From an uncultured Oscillospiraceae bacterium (GTDB taxonomy: Bacteria > Bacillota > Clostridia > Oscillospirales > Oscillospiraceae): 21,531 bases of DNA. Under the pieces are notes generated by a model. That model did no database searches, was not told the DNA's origin, and saw only the letters and a program-made list of their open reading frames with translations. The number at the start of each line of letters is the position of its first letter. Within the stretch, counting starts at the first letter, position 1. Below are positions 7,614 through 15,232 of the stretch, one piece after another. The stretch spans positions 1 to 21,531 of the forward strand of contig CAKTKV010000004.1 in assembly GCA_934572355.1 (NCBI GenBank), given 5' to 3'. The translations under genes and the position numbers were made by a program.

Positions 7614-8381
7614 ATGAAAAATATTGCTCTGCGCCTACGCTATGACGGGAGCCGCTACCACGGCTGGCAGATCCAGAAAAACGAAATAAGCGTTGCCCAG
7701 ACCGTTGAGGAAGCGCTGGAAAAGGCGCTCGGCACACGCACGAAGGTCGTCGGCTGCGGCAGAACTGACGCGGGAGTCCACGCGCTGCGCTATTGCGCAA
7801 ACTTCCATGCCGAGACGAACATACCAATGGAGCGTATGCCGCTCGCGGTCAACTCCCGCCTGCCGGACGATATCGCCGTGACGGACGCGGTCGAGGTCGA
7901 AGAGAACTTCAACGCGATCGGCTCGTGTATAAAAAAGGAATATATATATAAAATACACAATAGCAATATCCGCGATCCGTTTCTTAAAGACCGCGTCTGC
8001 TTCTATCCGCAGCGGCTTGATATGGAGCAGTTCAGCCGCGCCGCCGCGGCTTTCGAGGGGACGCACGATTTTAAGGCCGTGCGCAGCGTCGGCACCGAGA
8101 CGAAGACCACCGTGCGGACGGTCTATTGGTGCCGCGCCGAGAAGGAAGGGGACATCATCACCGTCTCCATCTGCGCCGACGGCTTCCTGTACAATATGTG
8201 CAGAGCCATGGTCGGCACTATGGTCTACGCGTCATACGGCAAACTTCGTCCGGAGGATATCCCGGCGCTTCTTGAAAAGGGCGACCGGCGTCTCACCGGG
8301 CCGACCATGCCGCCGCAGGGCCTGTACCTCAACCGCGTCTGGTACGACGGCGCGGCGGGAGAAATGATGAGCAAAGACTGA
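7614..8381 (+). CDS. truA: tRNA pseudouridine(38-40) synthase TruA
   Basis: Cytosolic enzyme that converts uridines 38-40 of the tRNA anticodon arm to pseudouridine. The protein has 255 residues, normal for TruA. Family motifs are RLRYDGSRYHGWQ (7-19), the catalytic loop GCGRTDAGVHA with Asp52, and the C-terminal FLYNMCRAMVGTMV. I chose the ATG at 7614, two bases after the ecfT stop, because the family N-terminus (short beta-strand then YDGxxYxGWQ) begins there. The frame stays open upstream to 7542, but those residues are only ecfT read out of frame. The binding site is weak, so translation probably depends on ecfT. In many Firmicutes this gene leads into rplM-rpsI; here it ends the operon and a CvpA-family gene follows. 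Confidence 0.95.
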   Translation: MKNIALRLRYDGSRYHGWQIQKNEISVAQTVEEALEKALGTRTKVVGCGRTDAGVHALRYCANFHAETNIPMERMPLAVNSRLPDDIAVTDAVEVEENFNAIGSCIKKEYIYKIHNSNIRDPFLKDRVCFYPQRLDMEQFSRAAAAFEGTHDFKAVRSVGTETKTTVRTVYWCRAEKEGDIITVSICADGFLYNMCRAMVGTMVYASYGKLRPEDIPALLEKGDRRLTGPTMPPQGLYLNRVWYDGAAGEMMSKD

Positions 8382-8382
8382 T

Positions 8383-8399
8383 GACAGCATAATGCTGTC
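8383..8399. repeat. Perfect palindrome just after truA
   Basis: GACAGCAT-A-ATGCTGTC is an 8-bp inverted repeat with a single central base, starting two bases after the truA stop. As RNA it could form a 6-bp stem with a 5-base loop. No T-run follows, so it is not a standard terminator. It may be a protein-binding site or a weak 3' hairpin. Confidence 0.35.
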
Positions 8400-8414
8400 C
8401 GAGCAAAACACAGC

Positions 8415-8443
8415 CTTATCTTTCCGGTTATTAATGCTATATT
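8415..8443 (+). promoter_or_regulatory. Possible extended -10 promoter for the cvpA-clpE operon
   Basis: TGC-TATATT (8435-8443) matches an extended -10 box. The -35 position (CTTATC, 8415-8420, 17-base spacer) is poor. It is the best candidate in the 154-base gap between truA and the CvpA-family gene. The remaining leader contains a GGCGGC/GCCGCC hairpin near 8495-8508 with only two unpaired bases between the arms. Confidence 0.35.
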
Positions 8444-8535
8444 TGTTCATAAACTTGTGATACAGTAATAGCTGCCGGGGAAGAAGAGAAAACAGGCGGC
8501 ACGCCGCCGGCATATACAAAGGATGGCAGGTACAT

Positions 8536-9252
8536 ATGAGAGCTATCATTGACATCGTACTGATACTGATAATTGCCCTGTGCACGTGGAACGGCTACAA
8601 GAAAGGGCTCGTCGGGGGAATCGCCGGGATCCTCGCGATAATTATCGCACTCTTCGGCGGCAGTCTCCTCGCTTCGGCCTATTCGCATGAGATAGTCCCG
8701 GCGGTCGAGCCTTTTGTCGACGGCTATGTGGACTCCTCCAAGAACCGCGATGCCATTCTTGAAAGAATGGGCTACGGCAGCAGCGACCTTTCACTTGAGG
8801 ATATCCTCGCGCAGGATTCATCTCTGCGCTATGACTATGCCTATGAGTGCTTCACCGCGATGGGGCTTTACGAAAAGCGCGCCGAGGAGCTTGCGGGCGA
8901 CGCTGTGAGCCTTGCCGATACTGACGGGGTCAGCATGACCAAGGCGGTCGTCTCCGTCCTGTGCGATACCCTTACCCATGTGGGGCTCATGGTCGTGGCG
9001 TTTCTGCTGATTCTGATCCTGCTTGTGGCGCTCGGCAATGTGGGGAACCTGTCGTTCCGGCTGCCGAACATGGAGAGCGTGGACGAAGTAGGCGGCGCGA
9101 TAATGGGCTTTATCAAGGGCTTTCTTTACTGCGTGCTCCTGTGCTGGCTCCTGAGCTTCATGGGGCTTGTCATAGGCGCGGAGACCATGTCTCACACGAC
9201 GCTCGGCCGATTCTTCCTCATCTTTGATTTTCTTACCGGCGGTTTGCTGTAA
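8536..9252 (+). CDS. CvpA-family membrane protein
   Basis: Integral membrane protein of 238 residues resembling the CvpA family (named for E. coli colicin V production), whose molecular role in Firmicutes is not established. The N-terminus IIDIVLILIIALCTWNGYKKGLVGGIAGILAIIIALFGG is split by the typical short polar turn NGYKKGLV, giving two helices over residues 3-48. A soluble stretch of about 90 residues (50-140) follows, then hydrophobic segments near 145-168, 185-212 and 222-236. The gene has AAAGGA ten bases before the ATG. It lies 37 bases upstream of the clpE-like gene, so they are probably co-transcribed. The central soluble insert is longer than in the simplest family members. Confidence 0.75.
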   Translation: MRAIIDIVLILIIALCTWNGYKKGLVGGIAGILAIIIALFGGSLLASAYSHEIVPAVEPFVDGYVDSSKNRDAILERMGYGSSDLSLEDILAQDSSLRYDYAYECFTAMGLYEKRAEELAGDAVSLADTDGVSMTKAVVSVLCDTLTHVGLMVVAFLLILILLVALGNVGNLSFRLPNMESVDEVGGAIMGFIKGFLYCVLLCWLLSFMGLVIGAETMSHTTLGRFFLIFDFLTGGLL

Positions 9253-9260
9253 ACCGGTAA
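9233..9260 (+). promoter_or_regulatory. Two mutually exclusive hairpins over the cvpA stop codon
   Basis: TTACCGG (9233-9239) can pair with CCGGTAA (9254-9260) around a 14-base loop. Alternatively CGGTTT (9240-9245) can pair with AAACCG (9251-9256) around a 5-base loop. The two pairings compete for 9254-9256. No T-run follows. The structure sits just before the GGAGG (9279-9283) of the clpE-like gene, leaving that site free in either form. Confidence 0.3.
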
Positions 9261-9289
9261 TAGCAGAAATATATATACGGAGGCAATAA

Positions 9290-11623
9290 ATGCAGCCTAC
9301 AATGTGCTCACGCTGCGGCAAGAACGTTGCCGTGGTATTCATAACCAAGATCGAAAACGGTCAGGCCAAGAACGAGGGCCTGTGCCTTAAATGCGCCCGC
9401 GAGCTGCACATCAAGCCCGTGGACGATATGATAAACAAAATGGGCATCACCGATGATGAGCTTGACAATCTCACCGGCGAAATGATGAGCGCCCTCACCG
9501 GCGGGGAGGACATCGCCCCCGTCGATGATGACGGCAGCGACGAGGAGGACGACGGCAAGACCGCGACCTTCCCGTTTCTCAACCGCCTTTTCGGCGGCGG
9601 CCCCAGCGCCTCGGCATCAAACGAGAGCCAGAACCAGGGCGGAGAGCCGCGCCGCGGCGAGACTAAGGAGAATCCACCCAAGGGCGGCAAGCGCAAGTTC
9701 CTTGATAATTACTGCATCGACCTCACCGCCCGCGCCCGCGAGGGTAAGCTCGATACGATGATCGGCCGCGAGGAGGAGCTTGAGCGCGTTATCCAGATCC
9801 TCAACCGCCGCCAGAAGAATAACCCCTGCCTCATCGGCGAACCCGGCGTCGGCAAGACGGCCATCGCCGAGGGGCTTGCACAGCGCATCGCCATGGGCAA
9901 TGTCCCGGCGAAGCTCCAGAATAAGGAGGTCGACCTGCTCGACCTGACGGCGCTCGTTGCGGGCACGCAGTTCCGCGGCCAGTTCGAGAGCCGCATGAAG
10001 GGGCTTATCGAGGAGATAAGAAAGCACGGCAACATCATCCTTGTCATTGACGAGGTACACAATATTGTCGGCGCGGGCGACGCCGAGGGCAGCATGAACG
10101 CCGCGAATATCCTCAAGCCCGCCCTCTCAAGAGGCGAAATTCAGGTCATCGGCGCGACGACCTTTACCGAGTACCGCAAGCACATAGAGAAGGACTCCGC
10201 GCTCGAGCGCCGCTTCCAGCCCGTTACCGTGGCTGAGCCGTCGATCGAGGACAGCGTGAAGATCCTGCGCGGCATCGCGCACTATTATGAGGACTATCAC
10301 GGCGTCACCATCTCCGATGAAATGTGCCGTCAGGCCGTCGTCATGAGCGAGCGGTATATCACCGACCGCTTCCTGCCCGATAAGGCCATTGACCTTATTG
10401 ACGAGGCATGCTCGGATGTGAACCTCAAGAATAAGGACATCAACCGCCGCATGGAGGCAGAGCGCGACCTTGAGAACATACGCTTTGAGCGGGACGCTCT
10501 CACGTCCGACAGCCGCGAGCTTACAGAGGCGCAGCAGGATCAGCGCTATGCCCGCATCGCGGAGCTCAAGAGCAAGGAAATGCAGCTTGAAAACGAGCTG
10601 AGCGAGCTTGATAAGAACCCGCGCCCCGCGCTGACTACCGATAACCTTGCCCGCATCATCGAGCTGTGGACGAAGATACCTGCCTCCACCATCAAGGAGG
10701 ATGAGTTCGAGCGCCTCGCGAAGCTTGACGAGCGCCTGAAGGAACATATCGTCGGCCAGGACGAAGCCGTGAACGCTGTCTGCTCCGCGATAAAGCGCAG
10801 CCGCGTTGGGCTTCAGGTCAAGCGCAAGCCCGTCAGCTTCATCTTCGTCGGCGGTACCGGCGTTGGCAAGACGGAGCTTGTCAAGCGCCTTGCCGCGGAT
10901 ATGTTCGATTCTCCCGAGTCGCTCATCCGGCTCGATATGTCCGAGTTCATGGAGAAGTTCTCCGTCTCGCGCATCATCGGCTCGCCTCCCGGCTATGTCG
11001 GCTATGACGAGGCCGGCCAGCTCACCGAAAAGATACGCCGCAAGCCGTACAGCGTCGTGCTGTTTGACGAGATAGAGAAGGCCCATCCGGATGTTATGAA
11101 CATCCTGCTCCAGATCCTTGACGACGGCCGCATCACCGACGCGCAGGGCAGAACGGTGAATTTTGAAAACACAATTATCGTCATGACCACGAACGCCGGC
11201 AGCAACAACAAGTCCGGCAGTGTCGGCTTCGGCGGCTCGATAAGCGACATGAGCCGTGAGCGCACCATGAAGGCGCTCAACGAGTTCCTGCGTCCTGAGT
11301 TCATCAACCGCGTCGACGAGGTCATCTGCTTCAACCAGCTCACGGAAGAGAACTTCCGCGCCATCGCGGGGCTCATGCTCGGCGAGCTGCGCGATGTGAT
11401 GAAGGAAAAGAACATCGCCCTCACGTGGGACGACAGCCTTGTCGACTATCTCGTTAAGAAGGCCTACTCCGTCACCTACGGCGCGCGCAACCTGCGCCGC
11501 ACTATACAGAAGGATATCGAAGAGGTCCTTGCGCAGCGGATCGTTGAGAACCGCGGCAGGGAGATAAAGAGCATCGCCATGTCCGCGCAGGACGGCGCGG
11601 TGACTATCGCGATCGGAGAGTGA
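9290..11623 (+). CDS. clpE: ClpE-like AAA+ unfoldase with N-terminal zinc finger
   Basis: Hsp100/Clp unfoldase that feeds damaged proteins to ClpP. The protein has 777 residues. An N-terminal zinc finger (Cys6-Cys9 and Cys32-Cys35) replaces the double-repeat N-domain of ClpC, the mark of ClpE. An acidic, Ser/Gly-rich linker (about 50-135) is followed by AAA-1 with GEPGVGKT (183-190), LVIDEVH (251-257) and arginine finger RRF (307-309). A short charged coiled-coil middle region (385-445) precedes AAA-2 with GGTGVGKT (521-528) and LFDEIEK (591-597). The VGF tripeptide (645-647), in the loop that docks on ClpP, is intact, so ClpP partnership is likely. No ClpP gene is in the window and no CtsR box is visible in the 37-base gap upstream. 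GGAGG lies six bases before the ATG. ClpC/ClpE nomenclature is not fully resolvable by eye. Confidence 0.9.
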   Translation: MQPTMCSRCGKNVAVVFITKIENGQAKNEGLCLKCARELHIKPVDDMINKMGITDDELDNLTGEMMSALTGGEDIAPVDDDGSDEEDDGKTATFPFLNRLFGGGPSASASNESQNQGGEPRRGETKENPPKGGKRKFLDNYCIDLTARAREGKLDTMIGREEELERVIQILNRRQKNNPCLIGEPGVGKTAIAEGLAQRIAMGNVPAKLQNKEVDLLDLTALVAGTQFRGQFESRMKGLIEEIRKHGNIILVIDEVHNIVGAGDAEGSMNAANILKPALSRGEIQVIGATTFTEYRKHIEKDSALERRFQPVTVAEPSIEDSVKILRGIAHYYEDYHGVTISDEMCRQAVVMSERYITDRFLPDKAIDLIDEACSDVNLKNKDINRRMEAERDLENIRFERDALTSDSRELTEAQQDQRYARIAELKSKEMQLENELSELDKNPRPALTTDNLARIIELWTKIPASTIKEDEFERLAKLDERLKEHIVGQDEAVNAVCSAIKRSRVGLQVKRKPVSFIFVGGTGVGKTELVKRLAADMFDSPESLIRLDMSEFMEKFSVSRIIGSPPGYVGYDEAGQLTEKIRRKPYSVVLFDEIEKAHPDVMNILLQILDDGRITDAQGRTVNFENTIIVMTTNAGSNNKSGSVGFGGSISDMSRERTMKALNEFLRPEFINRVDEVICFNQLTEENFRAIAGLMLGELRDVMKEKNIALTWDDSLVDYLVKKAYSVTYGARNLRRTIQKDIEEVLAQRIVENRGREIKSIAMSAQDGAVTIAIGE

Positions 11624-11628
11624 GACTT

Positions 11629-12150
11629 ATGGAAAGACTGCAAACTGTTCTCGGTGATATAACCAAGCAGAGCGTTGACGCGATCGTGAACGCTGCGAAC
11701 TGCTCGCTGCTCGGCGGCGGTGGAGTGGACGGCGCGATCCACCGCGCCGCGGGGCCTGAGCTTCTGGCCGAGTGCCGCACGCTGCACGGCTGCGAGACCG
11801 GCAAGGCAAAGATCACAAAAGGTTATAGGCTCCCCGCAAACTACGTCATCCATACCCCCGGCCCCGTGTGGCACGGCGGCAATAGCCATGAGGCAGAGCT
11901 TCTTGCTTCGTGCTACCGCTCCTGTCTTGAGCTTGCCTCGGAAAACGGCTGCAAGACCGTGGACTTTCCCTCGATAAGCACGGGCGTGTACCATTTCCCG
12001 CTTGATAAGGCCGCGGCCATTGCCACTAAGACCATCAAAGAATACCTCGAAGCCCACCCGGAGATAGAGCGCGTGCGCATGGTCTGCTTTGATGAGCGCA
12101 CCAAGGCCGCTTACGATTCCGCTATAGCCGCGCTGGAGGCGAATGCATGA
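11629..12150 (+). CDS. MacroD-type macrodomain protein (ADP-ribosyl/O-acetyl-ADP-ribose hydrolase)
   Basis: Single macrodomain of 173 residues that probably hydrolyses O-acetyl-ADP-ribose or removes ADP-ribose from proteins in the cytosol. The motifs are those of the catalytic MacroD class: NAAN (21-24), the [10 protein letters not shown] loop (29-38) with the catalytic-region aspartate, [10 protein letters not shown] (54-63), VIHTPGPVW (73-81) and [10 protein letters not shown] (115-124). I chose the ATG at 11629, which has GGAGAG eight bases upstream. A GTG at 11620 in the same frame overlaps the clpE stop codon and would add three residues. It lies directly downstream of the clpE-like gene and overlaps the rhomboid gene by four bases (ATGA). 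No ADP-ribosyltransferase or sirtuin gene is present in the window to show what it acts on. Confidence 0.9.
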   Translation: MERLQTVLGDITKQSVDAIVNAANCSLLGGGGVDGAIHRAAGPELLAECRTLHGCETGKAKITKGYRLPANYVIHTPGPVWHGGNSHEAELLASCYRSCLELASENGCKTVDFPSISTGVYHFPLDKAAAIATKTIKEYLEAHPEIERVRMVCFDERTKAAYDSAIAALEANA

Positions 12151-12713
12151 GCAGAAAGCTCATAAAGCTGCAATATAATTCTCCCGTCGTGCTGACCTTC
12201 GCGCTGCTGTCGCTCGCCGTGCTCTGGCTCGACGGGCTCACCGGCGGCAAGAGCACCCACGCGCTCTTCAGCGTGTACCGCTCGTCCTTTGCCGACCTCG
12301 GCACCTATCCACGCTTCTTCCTGCATGTGCTCGGCCACGGCAGCTATTCGCACTATATCGGCAACATGATGATGATCCTCGTCGTCGGGCCGCCGCTGGA
12401 GGAGAAGTACGGCAGCCGTCCGCTTTTCTGGGCGATATTTCTCACGGCCTTTGTCTCCGGCATGGTGCATTGGCTCTTCTTCCCCGGCACGGCTCTGCTC
12501 GGCGCGTCGGGCATCGTGTTCATGATGATCGTCATGTCCTCGCTTGCAGGGATGAAAAACGGCTGCATACCCATAACACTTATCCTTGTGCTGGTGCTCT
12601 ATATCGGCGGCGAGATCGTCGACGGCGTCATGCTCAAGGATAATATATCCCAGCTCAGTCACATCGTAGGAGGCATTTGCGGTGCTTTCCTCGGAATAAG
12701 CATGAGAAGGTGA
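12147..12713 (+). CDS. Rhomboid-family intramembrane serine protease
   Basis: Membrane protease of 188 residues with about six hydrophobic helices, matching the minimal bacterial rhomboid. The catalytic pair is visible: Ser121 in GASG (119-122) and His172 in SHIVGG (171-176). The supporting H-x-x-x-x-H-x-x-x-N pattern in helix 2 is [12 protein letters not shown] (His64, His69, Asn73), a one-residue variation of the familiar spacing. The E-R/W-F-W region in loop 1 is not obvious. GGAGG at 12135-12139 inside the macrodomain gene is seven bases before the ATG; the two genes overlap by four bases, so translation is coupled. Substrates are unknown. It lies four bases upstream of the DUF523 gene. 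Confidence 0.88.
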   Translation: MSRKLIKLQYNSPVVLTFALLSLAVLWLDGLTGGKSTHALFSVYRSSFADLGTYPRFFLHVLGHGSYSHYIGNMMMILVVGPPLEEKYGSRPLFWAIFLTAFVSGMVHWLFFPGTALLGASGIVFMMIVMSSLAGMKNGCIPITLILVLVLYIGGEIVDGVMLKDNISQLSHIVGGICGAFLGISMRR

Positions 12714-12717
12714 GCCT

Positions 12718-13164
12718 ATGGAAAACCTGCTTATCAGCGCCTGTCTTCTGGGCGTCGAGTGCAAATACTCCGGCGGCAGCAACGCCCTGCCTGAGGAGAC
12801 GGTCGAGAAGCTGCGCGCACGCTATAGGCTCATTCCCGTCTGTCCGGAGACGGCCGGGGGACTGCCAACCCCGCGCGACCCGAGTGAACGGCTCGGCGGG
12901 CGCGTTGTGAGCTGCCGCGGCGCGGACGTTACACGGCAGTTTGAAAAGGGCGCGCAGGCCGCGCTCACGCTCGCCAAGCGCTATGGCTGCTCCAAAGCGC
13001 TCATGAAGGAGCACAGCCCCTCATGCGGCAGCGGGCTTATCTATGACGGCAGCTTTTCGAGAAAGCTCGTAGAAGGCGACGGCTGCGCGGCGGAGCGTCT
13101 CAAGGCTGCGGGCGTGACCGTGGTCGGAGAAAATGTGACAGAACTGTTAACAATGACCGACTGA
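12718..13164 (+). CDS. DUF523 (YbbK-like) cysteine-rich protein
   Basis: Cytosolic protein of 148 residues from the DUF523 family, whose biochemical role is not established. The family pattern is complete: ISACLLGVECKYSGGSN (6-22, Cys9 and Cys15), PVCPETAGGLPTPRDPSE (40-57, Cys42) and KEHSPSCGSGLIYDG (97-111, Cys103). The conserved cysteines suggest a metal or iron-sulfur site or thiol chemistry, which is inference. AGAAGG (12705-12710) lies seven bases before the ATG. It is the last gene of the operon. The 137-base gap that follows contains a T7 run at 13180-13186 without a convincing stem before it, so the terminator is unclear. Confidence 0.88.
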   Translation: MENLLISACLLGVECKYSGGSNALPEETVEKLRARYRLIPVCPETAGGLPTPRDPSERLGGRVVSCRGADVTRQFEKGAQAALTLAKRYGCSKALMKEHSPSCGSGLIYDGSFSRKLVEGDGCAAERLKAAGVTVVGENVTELLTMTD

Positions 13165-13198
13165 GCAGAATAAGACAAATTTTTTTACATCATTCGAC

Positions 13199-13227
13199 TT
13201 GACAGAATATCTTATGGGCCTTAAAAT
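13199..13227 (+). promoter_or_regulatory. Strong sigma-A promoter of the BlaI-like regulator and MATE genes
   Basis: A perfect TTGACA (13199-13204), a 17-base spacer and TAAAAT (13222-13227) form one of the best promoters in the window. The predicted start is near 13234, giving a leader of about 68 bases. No clear TACA-N-TGTA operator of the BlaI/CopY type overlaps it, so autoregulation cannot be claimed from sequence. Confidence 0.7.
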
Positions 13228-13301
13228 CAGTTGTGTTAAGAAGAGTGATATTGATAAAGGAATGACAGAAGACGTAAACAACAGAAAAAAGGATGTGCAA
13301 A

Positions 13302-13679
13302 ATGGAACTTACAAAAAGCGAACTTGAGATCATGAATGTCATCTGGGACGCGAAGCGTCCCCTGACAAGAGGAGAGATCCTCGATCTGTCCGTCGACAAG
13401 AAGTGGAAGGACAATTCGATCCACATTCTCCTCAACAGGCTGCTGGAAAAGGGTGCCATCATCCAGGGCGGCTTTGCCAGAAGCGGCAAATCTTACGGCA
13501 GGCTCTATGAGTCGAACATCACCGGGGTGGACTTCTATGCGGAGAATGTCTTTTCCGGCGGCGATCAGGACAGGCTTGAAATGCTCTTTGACGCCCTGCT
13601 CAGGCGTCCGGACATTGACGCGGACATAATAAATAAGTTCGAGTCCAAGCTGGAAGAAAAGAAAAAGGCACTCAAATAA
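13302..13679 (+). CDS. BlaI/MecI/CopY-family transcriptional regulator
   Basis: Winged-helix repressor of 125 residues from the penicillinase-repressor family. LTKSELEIMNVIWD (3-16) is the family-defining first helix. LTRGEILDL (21-29) and DNSIHILLNRLLEKGAI (37-53) form the recognition region, and the C-terminal half (85-125) should dimerize. I use the ATG at 13302, eight bases after the AAAAAAGGA site; an ATG nine bases earlier would start directly on that site. The family partners BlaR1 or CopA are absent. Instead a MATE efflux gene follows after a hairpin, so the regulator more likely controls drug or metabolite efflux. A bare BlaI-type protein without a BlaR1 sensor would need to respond to a ligand, metal or other signal directly. 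Confidence 0.87.
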   Translation: MELTKSELEIMNVIWDAKRPLTRGEILDLSVDKKWKDNSIHILLNRLLEKGAIIQGGFARSGKSYGRLYESNITGVDFYAENVFSGGDQDRLEMLFDALLRRPDIDADIINKFESKLEEKKKALK

Positions 13680-13692
13680 GGAAACTTGAAAC

Positions 13693-13723
13693 CCGCATCC
13701 GGGAAACCGGATGCGGATTTTAT
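13693..13723 (+). terminator. Hairpin terminator/attenuator between the regulator and MATE genes
   Basis: CCGCATCCGG, a GAAA tetraloop and CCGGATGCGG form a perfect 10-bp stem (13693-13716) followed by ATTTTAT. The U-tract is short, so termination is probably partial. It begins 13 bases after the regulator's stop and ends before the MATE ribosome binding site. No promoter is evident between it and the MATE gene, so MATE expression would rely on readthrough. Confidence 0.65.
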
Positions 13724-13751
13724 ACTGACTTGTGGGAACGGAGAGGATAAT

Positions 13752-15161
13752 TTGAAGCTCAACAGGTTTATCGGCAGCAAGGCTTTTTACAGAAAGCTCT
13801 TTGCCATCATGCTGCCGATATTGGTGCAGAACGTTATAACGAACTTTGTAAGTCTGCTTGATAACATCATGGTCGGTCAGGTCGGCACGGAGCCGATGTC
13901 CGGCGTGGCGATAGTCAACCAGCTTATTTTTGTCTTTAACCTCTGCATATTCGGCGGGCTTGCCGGCGCGGGCATATTCACCGCGCAGTATTACGGGAAG
14001 AACGACAGCAAGGGCGTGGCTGATACCTTCCGCGCAAAGCTCTACATAGCGGCATTCACGTCCACGGCGTTCATTCTGGTGTTCCTGCTCTTCGGGGAAC
14101 AGCTCATCATGCAGTTTATCCATGAGGGCGAGGAGCAGCTTGACATGGCCGCAACGCTGAATTACGGCAAGGATTATCTCGCTGTCATGCTGATCCAGAT
14201 CCCGCCCTTTGCGCTCCAGCAGGTGTATGCAAGCACCCTCAAGGAGAGCGGGGAGACGCTGGTGCCCATGAAGGCCGGCATCGTCGCGGTGCTCGTGAAC
14301 CTTGTCGGCAACTATATCCTCATCTTCGGCAAGCTCGGCGCGCCGGTCATGGGCGTTGTCGGCGCGGCTATTGCGACGGTCATTTCCCGCTTTGTCGAGT
14401 GCGCCATTATAATTATCTGGACACACCGGCACAGGGACACGAACCCCTTTGTGGACCACGCATACACGACTTGGCGCATCCCGGATGCTCTGCTGCGTCA
14501 GATCGTCGTTATGGGACTGCCCCTGCTCGTGAACGAGCTTTTGTGGTCAAGCGGCATGACGGTGCTCAACCAGTGCTATTCCATGCGCGGGCTTGAGGTC
14601 GTCTCCGCGGTCAATATTTCGACCACTGTCTCCAACCTCTTCTTCTGTGCCTTCTTCTCCATGGGCAATTCTATTGCCATCATCATCGGCCAACTCCTCG
14701 GCGCGGGCGAGCTTGAACGTGCCGTTGACGAGGACAGAAAGCTTATCGCTTTCGCTGTCGCGCTGTGCGCGGCGGTCGGTGTCGTGATGGCGCTGCTCGC
14801 CCCGCTGATCCCGGAGATATACAACACCTCCGATCATGTTAAGCATATTGCGTCACAGCTTTTGCTCGTGAGCGCTGTGATGATGCCGGTGAATGCATTT
14901 ACGAACGCATGCTACTTTACGCTCCGCTCCGGCGGCAAGACAATCATCACCTTCGTGTTTGACAGCCTGTATCTTTGGGTGCTGTGCATTCCGCTTGCCT
15001 TTGTGCTCTCGCGCTATACGGCGATGCCGATACTTCGCATGTTTATATGCGTCCAGGCATTGGAGATCGTCAAGTGCAGCATCGGCTATTATCTCGTCAA
15101 GAGCCGCAAATGGGTTAAGGATCTTGTCTCCGAGCCCGAAGCCCCCGCAGTTGAATTTTGA
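13752..15161 (+). CDS. MATE-family multidrug/metabolite efflux protein
   Basis: Cation-coupled antiporter of the cytoplasmic membrane, 469 residues with twelve hydrophobic helices, the usual MATE size. The first helix region FYRKLFAIMLPILVQNVITNFVSLLDNIMVGQVG contains the family's P-Q-N and D-N-I-M-V-G pattern. A second such repeat begins around residue 245 (LLRQIVVMGLPLLVNELLWSSGM), reflecting the internal twofold symmetry. I chose the TTG at 13752, five bases after GGAGAGG (13740-13746). The frame remains open to 13686, but that extension would run through the hairpin and lacks a binding site. It follows a BlaI-type regulator and probably shares its promoter through the intervening hairpin. 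The exported compound is unknown. Confidence 0.92.
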   Translation: MKLNRFIGSKAFYRKLFAIMLPILVQNVITNFVSLLDNIMVGQVGTEPMSGVAIVNQLIFVFNLCIFGGLAGAGIFTAQYYGKNDSKGVADTFRAKLYIAAFTSTAFILVFLLFGEQLIMQFIHEGEEQLDMAATLNYGKDYLAVMLIQIPPFALQQVYASTLKESGETLVPMKAGIVAVLVNLVGNYILIFGKLGAPVMGVVGAAIATVISRFVECAIIIIWTHRHRDTNPFVDHAYTTWRIPDALLRQIVVMGLPLLVNELLWSSGMTVLNQCYSMRGLEVVSAVNISTTVSNLFFCAFFSMGNSIAIIIGQLLGAGELERAVDEDRKLIAFAVALCAAVGVVMALLAPLIPEIYNTSDHVKHIASQLLLVSAVMMPVNAFTNACYFTLRSGGKTIITFVFDSLYLWVLCIPLAFVLSRYTAMPILRMFICVQALEIVKCSIGYYLVKSRKWVKDLVSEPEAPAVEF

Positions 15162-15177
15162 TACTCTTTGCTTATAA

Positions 15178-15225
15178 AGAAGGAGCCTGCACTGTTTCGC
15201 GAGTGGAACAGTGCAGGCTCCTTCT
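15178..15225. terminator. Long perfect hairpin between convergent genes (terminator, mainly leftward)
   Basis: AGAAGGAGCCTGCACTGTT and its exact complement form a 19-bp stem around a 10-base loop. It lies 16 bases after the MATE stop codon and seven bases beyond the stop of the leftward solute-binding protein gene. Read leftward, the stem ends in CTTCTTTAT, a passable U-rich tail. Read rightward, the tail is not U-rich. It most likely ends both convergent transcripts. Confidence 0.7.
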
Positions 15226-15232
15226 GACGTTA

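Noticed and set aside
9253..9289. CtsR operator in front of the clpE-like gene
   Set aside because: The 37-base gap has no GGTCAAA-type heptad repeats. Expression probably depends on the upstream promoter.
13140..13190. Terminator for the clpE operon at the T7 run 13180-13186
   Set aside because: No stem longer than about three base pairs lies immediately before the T-run, so I do not list it as a terminator.
13262..13327. 21-codon open frame (MTEDVNNRKKDVQ...) overlapping the start of the BlaI-like gene, considered as a leader peptide
   Set aside because: The AAAGG before it is only one base from the ATG, and the peptide has no stalling codon run or family similarity I can recognize.
13236..14459. 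Leftward open frame of about 407 codons over the regulator and MATE genes
   Set aside because: It spans two well-supported rightward genes and a hairpin and has no recognizable domain.
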